From positions 1-14,898 of the forward strand of contig JAFGEY010000205.1 of the NCBI GenBank assembly GCA_016931365.1: a stretch of DNA of 14,898 nt. Reading direction: 5' to 3'. A program made the position numbers and the translations under genes. This DNA is from Anaerolineae bacterium. GTDB lineage: Bacteria > Chloroflexota > Anaerolineae > JAFGEY01. The notes under the pieces were generated by a model. That model saw nothing but the letters and a program-made list of their open reading frames with translations, was not told the DNA's origin and did no database searches. Positions 1-7,295 of this stretch are shown in pieces (within the stretch, counting starts at the first letter, position 1; every line of letters starts with the position of its first letter).

Positions 1-347
1 GCCCACAGCTCCGAGTTGGTGGTCTTGAACAGCACCCGCTCAGTGCCCGGCGGGATGTTCAACGCCTTGATCACCCCGGCGGTCAGCGCGCTGGCGGTGC
101 CTGTGTCGGCCACCCAGGCTGGGCCGACCAGCACGTCCAGGGCCAGCTTGTCGACGCTGCCCGCGCCGGCGATAAAGTGCTTGGGCGCGTCGACGTGGGT
201 GCCGGTGTGCGCGCTCAGGGTCAGCCGCGTGACCGTCGAATTGTCGCCCTGCTCCACGCTCGACATCTGCTTGAGCTGCACGCCGCCGTCACCGGGCCAG
301 ACGACAGATGATTCAGAGATGGGTAAAGTAATATCGTAAATTTTCAT
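1..347 (-). CDS. Cyclase family protein (kynurenine formamidase-like), 3' part cut by window edge
   Basis: Translating the minus strand from the ATG at 347 gives 115 codons without a stop, running off the left edge. The protein begins MKIYDITLPISES and has the cyclase-family signature HTGTHVDAPKHF at residues 47-58. His47, His51, Asp53 and His57 are the expected divalent-metal ligands. The family (Pfam Cyclase, includes KynB) hydrolyses N-formylkynurenine and other amides or lactones in the cytoplasm; the substrate here cannot be told from half a protein. The family is usually 200-260 residues, so roughly half is seen. A GGAAAGG ribosome binding site lies about 6 bases before the ATG. It lies downstream of the M55 peptidase gene on the same strand, 99 bp away, and may share its transcript or use its own promoter (384-412). 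Family assignment is firm, exact reaction is not. Confidence 0.88.
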   Translation of the reverse strand, partial: MKIYDITLPISESSVVWPGDGGVQLKQMSSVEQGDNSTVTRLTLSAHTGTHVDAPKHFIAGAGSVDKLALDVLVGPAWVADTGTASALTAGVIKALNIPPGTERVLFKTTNSELW

Positions 348-383
348 TGCGCACCTTTCCAGTAGGCGCGCTTTCCATAGCGC

Positions 384-412
384 GCTATACGAATAATCTA
401 GATGGTTTTCAA
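384..412 (-). promoter_or_regulatory. Candidate sigma-70 promoter for the cyclase-like gene
   Basis: On the minus strand TTGAAA (412-407, 5/6 to consensus), a 17-base spacer and TATAGC (389-384, 4/6) lie about 40 bases before the cyclase start codon. A 7-bp GC hairpin (GCGCGCT/AGCGCGC, 366-385) overlaps the -10 box. In a read-through transcript from the M55 gene this hairpin would sit just before the ribosome binding site. The promoter is a pattern match only. Confidence 0.4.
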
Positions 413-446
413 TGCTTGGTGTTATTCAAGACCTCATTTGAGCGAT

Positions 447-1259
447 TTACGCTAACGAGGCCGCCGCGCGGAAGAGCCGGTATGCCGTGACCATATCCGG
501 AGCCACCAAGGTCAGCGTGCGCCCGTCGCGCTGCGCATCCGGCAGGATCGACGCGCCGTCGGCCATGTCGGAACTGTTGAACTCGACCTCCAGTTTGACC
601 GGCGTCTGCACCCGGAACGGCTTGGCAGCCTGCCCCTGAGCCAAGCGCTGCACCGCCCGCTGCGCCGCCTCATAGATGGCCTGCTGCGCCCTTTCCGGCG
701 GCAGGCACTCGGCGCCCATGCGCCCGCTGGCCCATTTGACCGGCGCCGTTTCGACCTCACCCAGCAGCGTCTCGGCCTCCTCGCACGCGCCCTGGCAGCC
801 GGACAGGGCAATCACCGGCACGCCAAAATGTCCGCACACCGCCGCGTTGAGGCCGATCTCGCCGACCGGCGCGCCATTCAGCCACACGTTGTTCACCCCG
901 CCGGTCCAGATGTGATCGAGGATGGCGTTGGGCGTGCCCGCCCGCGCGTGGTAGCCGACGAATATGGCCGCGTCCACGCCCGCATCGACACCCTGCACCA
1001 TCGACAGAGGGCGCGTGCCGCCGCTATTCAGCCGGGCGCGCGCATCCAGTTCTTCGATCAAAATGTTTTTGGCGCTGCCGTGCCCGTCGGTGACGAGCAC
1101 CTCGCCGGCCCCGCCGTCGAACGCGCCCCGCACCGCCGCGTTGACGTCGCCAGTCATCAACTTGCGGAAGCGGGCGTATTCGGCGTGCGCGCTGCTGACG
1201 TGATCCCAGTGGACAACGCCGGTCACACCTTCCATGTCGGCGGCGATCAAGATTTTCAT
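447..1259 (-). CDS. M55 family metallopeptidase, D-aminopeptidase DppA-like
   Basis: The product of 270 residues matches the DppA family of cytoplasmic zinc D-aminopeptidases, which release N-terminal D-amino acids from short peptides. Key residues fall at the same positions as in Bacillus subtilis DppA: Asp8 and Glu10 in ADMEG, His60 in TDGHGS, His104 in VGYHA, His116 in LDHIW and Glu134 in PVGEIG. The start is placed at the ATG at 1259 because GGAGG lies 6 bases upstream and the conserved MKILIAADMEG begins there; an in-frame start at 1280 would add seven unlikely residues. The gene is divergent from the creatininase-family gene and upstream of the cyclase-like gene on the same strand. Members of this family also act on substrates other than D-peptides, so the substrate is open. 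The peptidase family call is confident. Confidence 0.92.
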   Translation of the reverse strand: MKILIAADMEGVTGVVHWDHVSSAHAEYARFRKLMTGDVNAAVRGAFDGGAGEVLVTDGHGSAKNILIEELDARARLNSGGTRPLSMVQGVDAGVDAAIFVGYHARAGTPNAILDHIWTGGVNNVWLNGAPVGEIGLNAAVCGHFGVPVIALSGCQGACEEAETLLGEVETAPVKWASGRMGAECLPPERAQQAIYEAAQRAVQRLAQGQAAKPFRVQTPVKLEVEFNSSDMADGASILPDAQRDGRTLTLVAPDMVTAYRLFRAAASLA

Positions 1260-1273
1260 TGTTTTCCTCCAAG

Positions 1274-1302
1274 TTGTCAAGTATGAATGGCTATGCTACA
1301 CT
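1274..1302 (+). promoter_or_regulatory. Candidate sigma-70 promoter (extended -10) for the creatininase-family gene
   Basis: TTGTCA (1274-1279, 5/6), a 17-base spacer and TACACT (1297-1302, 4/6) preceded by TGC form an extended -10 promoter. Transcription would start near 1309 and give a leader of about 130 nt that contains the structured element at 1337-1405. It is a pattern match, supported by its place in the divergent gap. Confidence 0.45.
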
Positions 1303-1336
1303 ATTTCCGACGATCTCGATCTGTTACTCAAACTTT

Positions 1337-1405
1337 GACCGCCGACGATCAACCGCTGACCGCCGCAAACTCGCATGGGCGGTCCGCCGTCAGTCGTCGG
1401 TGGTC
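1337..1405 (+). promoter_or_regulatory. Long inverted-repeat element in the creatininase-gene leader
   Basis: GACCGCCGACGA (1337-1348) pairs with TCGTCGGTGGTC (1394-1405) over 12 bp with one G-U wobble. Inside lies a second dyad, GACCGCC with GGCGGTC, and TGACCGCCG occurs twice as a direct repeat. No T-run follows, so it is not a standard terminator. It could be an mRNA leader fold or an operator in the divergent region; the role is unknown. Confidence 0.5.
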
Positions 1406-1441
1406 GCCTCGAAAGTCTATACGAAAAAAGGAGAATGAACG

Positions 1442-2236
1442 ATGCAATGGGAACATTTGACGGCGACCGATTTCGCCCAGGCCGTGCGCGATACGGGTGT
1501 GTGCCTGATCGCGATGGGTGTCGTTGAAAGGCACAGCGAGCACCTGCCGCTGGGTACCGACTTTATGAACGGGCACAAGCTCTGCTGCCTGGCCGCCGAA
1601 CGCGAGCCGGCGGTGGTCTTTCCGCCCTTTTACTTCGGCCAAATCTACGAGGCACGCTGTTTTCCGGGCACGGTCACGCTCAAACCGACGCTGCTGATCG
1701 AATTGATCCAGGCCGTGTTCGACGAGATCGGCCGCAACGGGTTCAAGAAAATCATCGTTCACAACGCGCACGGCGGCAACGGAAACCTGCTGGGTTTTCT
1801 GGCCCAGTGTACGCTGTGGGAGCAAAAGCCCTACTCGATCTATCTGCCGACGCAGCACGTGCTGCCGGGCAAAGAAGCCGAGCGGAAGGCGATTTTGGAG
1901 ACCGAGTACCACGGCCACGCCTGCGAGTGCGAAACCAGCGTTTCGCTGGCCAACCATCCGGAACTGGTCAAAATGGATCGCGTGCCCGCCGAACCAGCGC
2001 TCCCGCTGGGCCGGCTGAACGAAACGCCCACCCGTTCAGGCATCTGGTGGTACGCCAATCACCCCGACCATTACGCCGGGGACGCGCGCGCCGCCTCGCG
2101 CGAAAAGGGGCTGAAACTGCGCGATCTGGAGGTCGAATACCTGGCCCACTATATCGCCCAGGTCAAAGCAGATCGGGCTGTGCCGGCGTTGGAGCGCGAG
2201 TTTTTCGAACGCGCCGACAATTTGGACGCAAAGTAA
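1442..2236 (+). CDS. Creatininase-family amidohydrolase
   Basis: The 264-residue product belongs to the creatininase family (creatinine amidohydrolase, ArfB, MftE), metal-dependent enzymes that act on cyclic or linear amides or formamides. The N-terminal motif ERHSEHLPLGTD (29-40) aligns with the usual EQHGPHLPLGTD and keeps Glu29, His31 and Asp40 in creatininase spacing. NAHGGNGN (108-115) and HACECETS (159-166) provide the remaining conserved His and Glu residues. Arg30 in place of Gln, Ser-Glu in place of Gly-Pro, and two cysteines around Glu162 are unusual. AAAGGAG lies 9 bases before the ATG. The gene stands alone on the plus strand, divergent from the M55 gene and convergent with larA. 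Family sure, substrate unknown. True creatinine hydrolysis is unlikely because the HYEN motif of creatininase is HGGN here. Confidence 0.9.
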   Translation: MQWEHLTATDFAQAVRDTGVCLIAMGVVERHSEHLPLGTDFMNGHKLCCLAAEREPAVVFPPFYFGQIYEARCFPGTVTLKPTLLIELIQAVFDEIGRNGFKKIIVHNAHGGNGNLLGFLAQCTLWEQKPYSIYLPTQHVLPGKEAERKAILETEYHGHACECETSVSLANHPELVKMDRVPAEPALPLGRLNETPTRSGIWWYANHPDHYAGDARAASREKGLKLRDLEVEYLAHYIAQVKADRAVPALEREFFERADNLDAK

Positions 2237-2246
2237 AAGTTGTACG

Positions 2247-2301
2247 TTTCGTATTGCGTATTTCGTGTCGCAGATTGCTTGACGGAATACGCAATACGAA
2301 A
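2247..2301. repeat. 20-bp inverted repeat between convergent genes
   Basis: TTTCGTATTGCGTATT (2247-2262) is exactly repeated inverted at 2286-2301. The stem extends inward to 20 bp (2247-2266 with 2282-2301) with one T-G mismatch and a 15-base loop. It fills the 78-bp gap between the convergent creatininase-family gene and larA. No clear T-run follows on either strand. It may act as a shared 3' end structure or be a copy of a dispersed intergenic repeat. Confidence 0.7.
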
Positions 2302-2314
2302 TCACACTTATGTT

Positions 2315-3607
2315 TCACGCCTCACGTTTTACGTACGGAATCGTCATCGGCCCTTCGGGCATCACGCACAGGCGTGGCGCGCTTGAGCGCGGGCCGTAGG
2401 TCTGAATCAGTTTGTCCAGCGTTGCTTCGATGTCACGGCTCGGCGTCATCATCGCCATGCGGATGTCGTCATCGCTGAGGCCATTGGCATAGACGTAAAT
2501 GTCGGCGTGCAGGCAGAGTTTGGCGTGCAAGAACGCCTCCCACTGGTCGTGCATGCGAAAGCCGGGCGAGAGCACGCGGTCGAGCATGGCCTGCGGCGAT
2601 GCAGCTTCCTGGAGAAACTGCTTATAGTTGCCGAACTCGGGCACGCCGTCCCAGCACTCGCTGGCGATCAGGATCGCCCCGCCGGGCCGCGTCACCTGTG
2701 CTGCTGCCGAGATGCCCTTGACCGATTGGTAGAGGTTGATGTCGAGCGGGTAGCCCGAGTTGGTGGTCAGCACCACGTCAAAGGGCGCATCGACGGCGAC
2801 CATCGCCGCCGCCTTGACCTGTTCGATCCCAGCCTGGTGCGCCGCGACCAGATCGCCGGCAAACACGCCGCAAATTTGCTTGTTTTTGTTCAGAGTGACG
2901 TTGAACAAAAAATCGGGGCGGGTCATCTGCGCCACCTCGAGCATTTCCTCCCAGATCGCGTTACCCCGGGTGACGCCCCAGGTCGCCGTCGGCGCGGAGA
3001 GCATCGGCCCATTGTGGTTATCGAGGATGATCTCCATTCCGGCCACGCCGGGCAGCACGGCTTTCGGCCCGCCGCTGAACCCGGCAAAGATGTGCGGCTC
3101 GATGAACCCGGTGAGGATTTTGACGTCGGCGTCCAGGTAGGCGCGGTTGATCCACACCTCGTGCCCATAGCTCGACAGCCCCAGGTTGACCATCGACGCC
3201 TTGTCCGTCGCGTCATGCTGGATGACGCGATAGCCGTCGACGATGGCGCCGCCGAGCATCGCATGCAGTTCCGCGTCGGTACTGGGGCGGTGCGTGCCCA
3301 GCGCGTTGATCAGCAAGATGTTCCCCGCCGCCACGCCGCACGACGCGAGTTCGTCCAGCAACACGGGCAGCATCCGCTCGCGCGGCTGCGGGCGGGTCAG
3401 GTCGCTGAACACAACGGCGACCGTCTGCCCCGGCGAGACCAGCTTGTGCAGCGGCGGGCTGTCGATGGGATGGCGCAGCGCCTCGCGCATGGCTCCGATT
3501 TCGTCGGGCAGGCCGGGGACAAAGTGAGGCTCGATGACGGTGATTTGGGCGTTTGAAGGCAGATTAACGTCCAATCCATTTTTCCCATAAGCCAAGTGTA
3601 CGTTCAT
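2315..3607 (-). CDS. larA: LarA-family nickel-pincer racemase/epimerase (lactate racemase homolog)
   Basis: The 430-residue product matches LarA, which interconverts D- and L-2-hydroxyacids using a nickel pincer nucleotide bound to a lysine. The motifs run in order: SDLTRPQPRERMLP (68-81), LGTHRP with His106, EPHIFAGFSGGPKAVLPG (170-187) with His172 and Lys182, and DNHN with His198. These match Lactobacillus plantarum His108, His174, Lys184 and His200 with a constant offset of two. Lys182 would carry the cofactor and His198 would bind nickel. AGGAG lies 6 bases before the ATG and a good promoter is at 3644-3672. The cofactor genes larB, larC and larE are not in the window. LarA homologs differ widely in substrate, so lactate is not assured; the neighbouring amide hydrolases hint at another 2-hydroxyacid. 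The last codons and stop lie in a repeat-like stretch. Confidence 0.9.
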   Translation of the reverse strand: MNVHLAYGKNGLDVNLPSNAQITVIEPHFVPGLPDEIGAMREALRHPIDSPPLHKLVSPGQTVAVVFSDLTRPQPRERMLPVLLDELASCGVAAGNILLINALGTHRPSTDAELHAMLGGAIVDGYRVIQHDATDKASMVNLGLSSYGHEVWINRAYLDADVKILTGFIEPHIFAGFSGGPKAVLPGVAGMEIILDNHNGPMLSAPTATWGVTRGNAIWEEMLEVAQMTRPDFLFNVTLNKNKQICGVFAGDLVAAHQAGIEQVKAAAMVAVDAPFDVVLTTNSGYPLDINLYQSVKGISAAAQVTRPGGAILIASECWDGVPEFGNYKQFLQEAASPQAMLDRVLSPGFRMHDQWEAFLHAKLCLHADIYVYANGLSDDDIRMAMMTPSRDIEATLDKLIQTYGPRSSAPRLCVMPEGPMTIPYVKREA

Positions 3608-3643
3608 ATTGTCTCCTGTTCACGCGAGCGTTTGAATGCGCGT

Positions 3644-3672
3644 ATTGTACACTGGTTCAAAACCCATCGCAA
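3644..3672 (-). promoter_or_regulatory. Sigma-70 promoter for the larA-like gene
   Basis: On the minus strand TTGCGA (3672-3667, 4/6), a 17-base spacer and TACAAT (3649-3644, 5/6) lie about 36 bases before the larA start codon. Confidence 0.55.
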
Positions 3673-3762
3673 ACCCCAGATGTATTTGCTGCTATTCAAG
3701 ATTGTGAAAACGATGCTTTTTTTTGCACAGTGCGTGACAAATATGTCCTATAGAAAAAAAGT

Positions 3763-3791
3763 TTGACAAACCCCGGTCATTAGTCTATAAT
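3763..3791 (+). promoter_or_regulatory. Consensus sigma-70 promoter driving infA (and possibly the atp operon)
   Basis: TTGACA (3763-3768) and TATAAT (3786-3791) are both perfect consensus boxes with the ideal 17-base spacer. An A-rich tract (3754-3760) just upstream could act as an UP element. Transcription should start near 3798, giving an infA leader of about 84 nt. It is the strongest promoter seen in the window. Confidence 0.88.
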
Positions 3792-3814
3792 ACCATCTAT
3801 ACAATTAGACTTGG

Positions 3815-3848
3815 CTCGGTTGTCAATCTCTGGTAACCGAGTTTTCTT
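3815..3848 (+). promoter_or_regulatory. Attenuator-like hairpin in the infA leader
   Basis: CTCGGTT (3815-3821) pairs with AACCGAG (3835-3841) around a 13-base loop and is followed at once by TTTTCTT. This is the shape of a weak intrinsic terminator, placed 18-50 nt after the predicted transcription start and about 35 nt before the infA ATG. Premature termination or autoregulation is inferred. Confidence 0.5.
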
Positions 3849-3881
3849 GTCAGAGCACCATCAGGCAACGAAAGGACGTGC

Positions 3882-4151
3882 ATGGCTAAATCCCAACCAG
3901 TGGCGAGCAGTCAAGACAAACTCGAATTTGAAGGCACAGTCGTCGACACGCTGCCCGGTACCCAATTCCGTGTCGAGTTGGACAATGGGCACGTGGTGCT
4001 GGCCTATCCGGCAGGCAAAATGCGCCGCTATTACATCAAGATACTTCTCGGCGACCGGGTGCGCTTGGAGATGTCGCCGTACGATCTGGAACGTGGGCGA
4101 ATTACTTACCGTTACAAACGACGATTGGCCCGCGACGGGACGGAAGAGTAA
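3882..4151 (+). CDS. infA: Translation initiation factor IF-1
   Basis: The 89-residue protein is a single S1/OB-fold domain that binds the 30S A-site region during initiation. Residues 13-80 match the IF-1 pattern closely: [20 protein letters not shown], then [25 protein letters not shown] and [15 protein letters not shown]. It is about 15 residues longer than the usual 71-73, with an extended N-terminus ([13 protein letters not shown]) and a charged C-terminal tail. AAAGGA lies 7 bases before the ATG. infA usually sits in the spc/alpha ribosomal operon just before rpsM; here it is on the opposite strand, about 10 kb from rpoA, with its own very strong promoter and the ATPase operon downstream. 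Confidence 0.95.
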   Translation: MAKSQPVASSQDKLEFEGTVVDTLPGTQFRVELDNGHVVLAYPAGKMRRYYIKILLGDRVRLEMSPYDLERGRITYRYKRRLARDGTEE

Positions 4152-4175
4152 ATACCTTTTGGATAGGAACGCAGT

Positions 4176-4403
4176 GTGAGTAACCCACAGTCTTCACGTC
4201 GCCCCAAGCGCCGATCCAGGCGGCGTCTGCAGAATGAGAAAAGCGCCAGTCGGTCGACCTATCAATCGACAAGCCAAGCAAGCCAGAAAAGCCAGGCAAG
4301 CCAGGCCCCAAGAAATGAGAACGGCGGACAGCGCAAAGCCAATCAGCAAACCCTGCCAGACGTGTTTATTTACACATATACTATCTATAAAGACGTTGAG
4401 TAA
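4176..4403 (+). CDS. Possible small basic low-complexity protein, function unknown
   Basis: A GTG-initiated frame of 75 codons starts 24 bases after infA, with GGATAGGA about 8 bases upstream. The predicted protein opens with a run of Arg and Lys (8-18), carries four tandem Ser-Gln-Ala/Lys triplets (33-44) and ends in an ordered-looking tail, LPDVFIYTYTIYKDVE. I do not recognise it. The basic disordered head with a hydrophobic beta-type tail resembles a nucleic-acid- or ribosome-associated small protein more than random sequence. The repeat period of nine bases keeps the frame. Against it are the GTG start and low complexity. If it is not real, 4152-4519 is a non-coding leader holding a repeat and two hairpins. 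Confidence 0.42.
   Translation: MSNPQSSRRPKRRSRRRLQNEKSASRSTYQSTSQASQKSQASQAPRNENGGQRKANQQTLPDVFIYTYTIYKDVE
4271..4306. repeat. Four 9-bp tandem repeats (AAGCCAnnn)
   Basis: The units AAGCCAAGC, AAGCCAGAA, AAGCCAGGC and AAGCCAGGC follow each other without gaps. In the small plus-strand frame they encode a Ser-Gln-Ala/Lys triplet repeat. Such short arrays vary by slippage. Confidence 0.8.
4363..4391 (+). promoter_or_regulatory. Weak candidate promoter upstream of atpD
   Basis: TATAAA (4386-4391, 5/6) lies 17 bases after TGTTTA, which is a poor -35 box. It sits at the AT-rich end of the small upstream frame, about 130 bases before atpD. The atp genes might instead be read from the infA promoter. 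An 8-bp hairpin (AGACGTTG/CAACGTCT, 4391-4415) without a T-run follows directly. Confidence 0.25.
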
Positions 4404-4429
4404 CACCCAACGTCTGAAAGGCTGTATAG

Positions 4430-5908
<1,479 letters not shown>

Positions 5909-5915
5909 GAGAGTC

Positions 5916-6341
5916 ATGGCAGAAGACCGACCTACCACCCGGCTGTTTATCTTGACGCCCGACCGGATCGTGTTGGACACCCAGATCACGTCGCTGCGCT
6001 TTCAGCAAGAAGACGGGTGGCGCGGCGTGCTGCCCGGCCATACGCCCTACATCACGCGGCTGGTCAACGGTGTGCTGATGTATCGCACGCCGCAAAACCC
6101 ATCGCCACAGCACATTGCCCTTTACGGCGGCACGCTGGAGGTCAAACGCGATCAGGTTGTGATCTTGACTGCTGCCGCCGAACCGGGCAAAGACCTGCAA
6201 GAGCTGGCGATCAAACTGCTGGAACACCAGGCCGAAGCAGATGCGCTGGCCTTTGAGGCGCACATCGAACTGACCAAGATGCGTACTGCGCTGGTGCGCG
6301 CGTTGACCGACCTGCCCGCGCCGCCGGACATGATTCGATGA
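5916..6341 (+). CDS. atpC: N-type ATPase F1 subunit epsilon
   Basis: The 141-residue protein has the N-terminal beta-sandwich of epsilon (about 8-92), with the conserved turn LPGHTPYITRLVNGVL and an IALYGGTLEVKRDQV strand. A C-terminal part of about 45 residues (93-141) is mostly helical. Epsilon forms the central stalk with gamma and contacts the c-ring. AGGAG overlaps the atpD stop codon, 5 bases before the ATG, so the two genes are translationally close. The stop overlaps the atpQ start by four bases (ATGA). Confidence 0.93.
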   Translation: MAEDRPTTRLFILTPDRIVLDTQITSLRFQQEDGWRGVLPGHTPYITRLVNGVLMYRTPQNPSPQHIALYGGTLEVKRDQVVILTAAAEPGKDLQELAIKLLEHQAEADALAFEAHIELTKMRTALVRALTDLPAPPDMIR

Positions 6342-6577
6342 GCGAGAACGAGCCGCCCGACAAAATTTCGTACCGCACCTTTTGGAAGCTGGTCGCGACG
6401 TTGTCGTCGCTGGGGTGGAGCATGGTTTTGCCCATCGTCGGTGGCGCTCTTTTGGGCCATTACCTGGACAAACTGTCCGGCGGCGGCGTCGAGTGGACGG
6501 TGAGCCTGCTCTTTGTCGGCGTAGCCCTGGCATTGTATAATCTGTATCATATCCTGTTCAAAGAAACGATCAAGTAG
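6338..6577 (+). CDS. atpQ: N-type ATPase accessory membrane protein AtpQ (AtpI/AtpZ-like)
   Basis: The 79-residue protein has two predicted membrane helices (about 22-42 and 52-73) joined by GHYLDKLSGGG. The pattern PIVGGALLGHYLDK followed by a second helix ending NLYHILFKE fits the AtpZ/AtpI small membrane protein family, called AtpQ in N-type ATPase operons. Relatives are linked to Mg2+/Ca2+ uptake or c-ring assembly. Its start overlaps the atpC stop by ATGA, indicating translational coupling. The usual N-type order has AtpR next, but subunit a follows directly after 22 bases, so atpR is absent here. Confidence 0.8.
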   Translation: MSENEPPDKISYRTFWKLVATLSSLGWSMVLPIVGGALLGHYLDKLSGGGVEWTVSLLFVGVALALYNLYHILFKETIK

Positions 6578-6599
6578 CAAGATACGAGGAAAAAGTCGG

Positions 6600-7271
6600 A
6601 TGGACATCGAAGAGGAACTAATTCCGGCAGTCGTCTTTCAGTGGGGGCCCTTGCAACTGACCAGCACGGTGGTCTATACCTGGATCGTGATGGCCATCGT
6701 TTCGGTGACATTTATTTTGCTGGGACGAAACCTCAAAACGCGGCCTTCACGCTTGCAAAACGCGCTTGAGTGGCTCGTTGAGGCGATCGATAACCTGATC
6801 CGCGATATGATCCCGGAGCAGCCGCGCCTGTTCTTGCCTTTTGTGGGCACGCTGGCCGTGTTCATCACCGCCTGCAACCTGGCCGGGTTGATCCCCGGTC
6901 TCAAATCGCCGACCACTGACCTGAACACCCCGCTAGCGCTGGCCATTGTCGTCTTTTTCTCGGTGCACTATTACGGCATCCGGCTCAAAGGACTGGTGGG
7001 ACACTTTAGGCACTATGTCGAACCGATCTTTTTTATGCTGCCGATCGAGATCGCCGGCGAGCTGGCGCGCACCATGTCGCTGACCTTTCGTCTGTTCGGC
7101 AACATTTTGGGCGAAGAGATCGTCATCGCCGTGCTGTTCTTGATTCTGCGTCCCTTTGTCGCCATTCCGATGATGATGTTTAGCATCTTTACCGGGGTCA
7201 TTCAGGCTTACGTCTTTTCACTGTTGACCGTCGTTTACATTTCCGGCGCTGTCGAAGCGCATCACAAATAA
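6600..7271 (+). CDS. atpB: N-type ATPase Fo subunit a
   Basis: The 223-residue membrane protein is the ion-channel stator subunit a. About five to six hydrophobic segments are visible (about 23-42, 78-99, 109-125, 141-153, 170-190 and 193-217). The signature SLTFRLFGNILGEE contains Arg164, equivalent to essential Arg210 of E. coli subunit a, which interacts with the c-ring carboxylate. NLAGLIPGLKSPTTDLN is the other typical motif. The protein is shorter than E. coli a (271 residues), as is common in this subfamily. GAGGAAAA lies about 8 bases before the ATG, and the c-subunit gene follows 24 bases after its stop. Confidence 0.94.
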   Translation: MDIEEELIPAVVFQWGPLQLTSTVVYTWIVMAIVSVTFILLGRNLKTRPSRLQNALEWLVEAIDNLIRDMIPEQPRLFLPFVGTLAVFITACNLAGLIPGLKSPTTDLNTPLALAIVVFFSVHYYGIRLKGLVGHFRHYVEPIFFMLPIEIAGELARTMSLTFRLFGNILGEEIVIAVLFLILRPFVAIPMMMFSIFTGVIQAYVFSLLTVVYISGAVEAHHK

Positions 7272-7295
7272 TTGTCTGCTTGGGAGGATATTCAA

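Noticed and set aside
16..339. 107-residue plus-strand frame at the left edge
   Set aside because: The minus strand here encodes the cyclase-family protein with HTGTHVDAPKHF; the plus frame is its shadow.
1275..1280. TTGACA on the minus strand upstream of the M55 gene as a -35 box
   Set aside because: It is only about 16 bases from the start codon and overlaps the ribosome binding site region, leaving no room for a -10 box and leader.
1807..2478. 223-residue plus-strand frame overlapping the creatininase-family gene, suggestive of a frameshift or fusion
   Set aside because: The creatininase frame is intact to its own stop and shows all family motifs; the other frame is Arg-rich noise.
2507..3556. 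349-residue open frame on the plus strand opposite larA
   Set aside because: It lies wholly antisense to a clear LarA homolog with all key residues, is rich in Arg, Val and Asp as shadow frames are, and has no motif or ribosome binding site.
3717..3724. Run of eight T as a terminator tail
   Set aside because: No stem precedes it on the plus strand, and no gene ends nearby; it is simply part of the AT-rich larA-infA promoter region.
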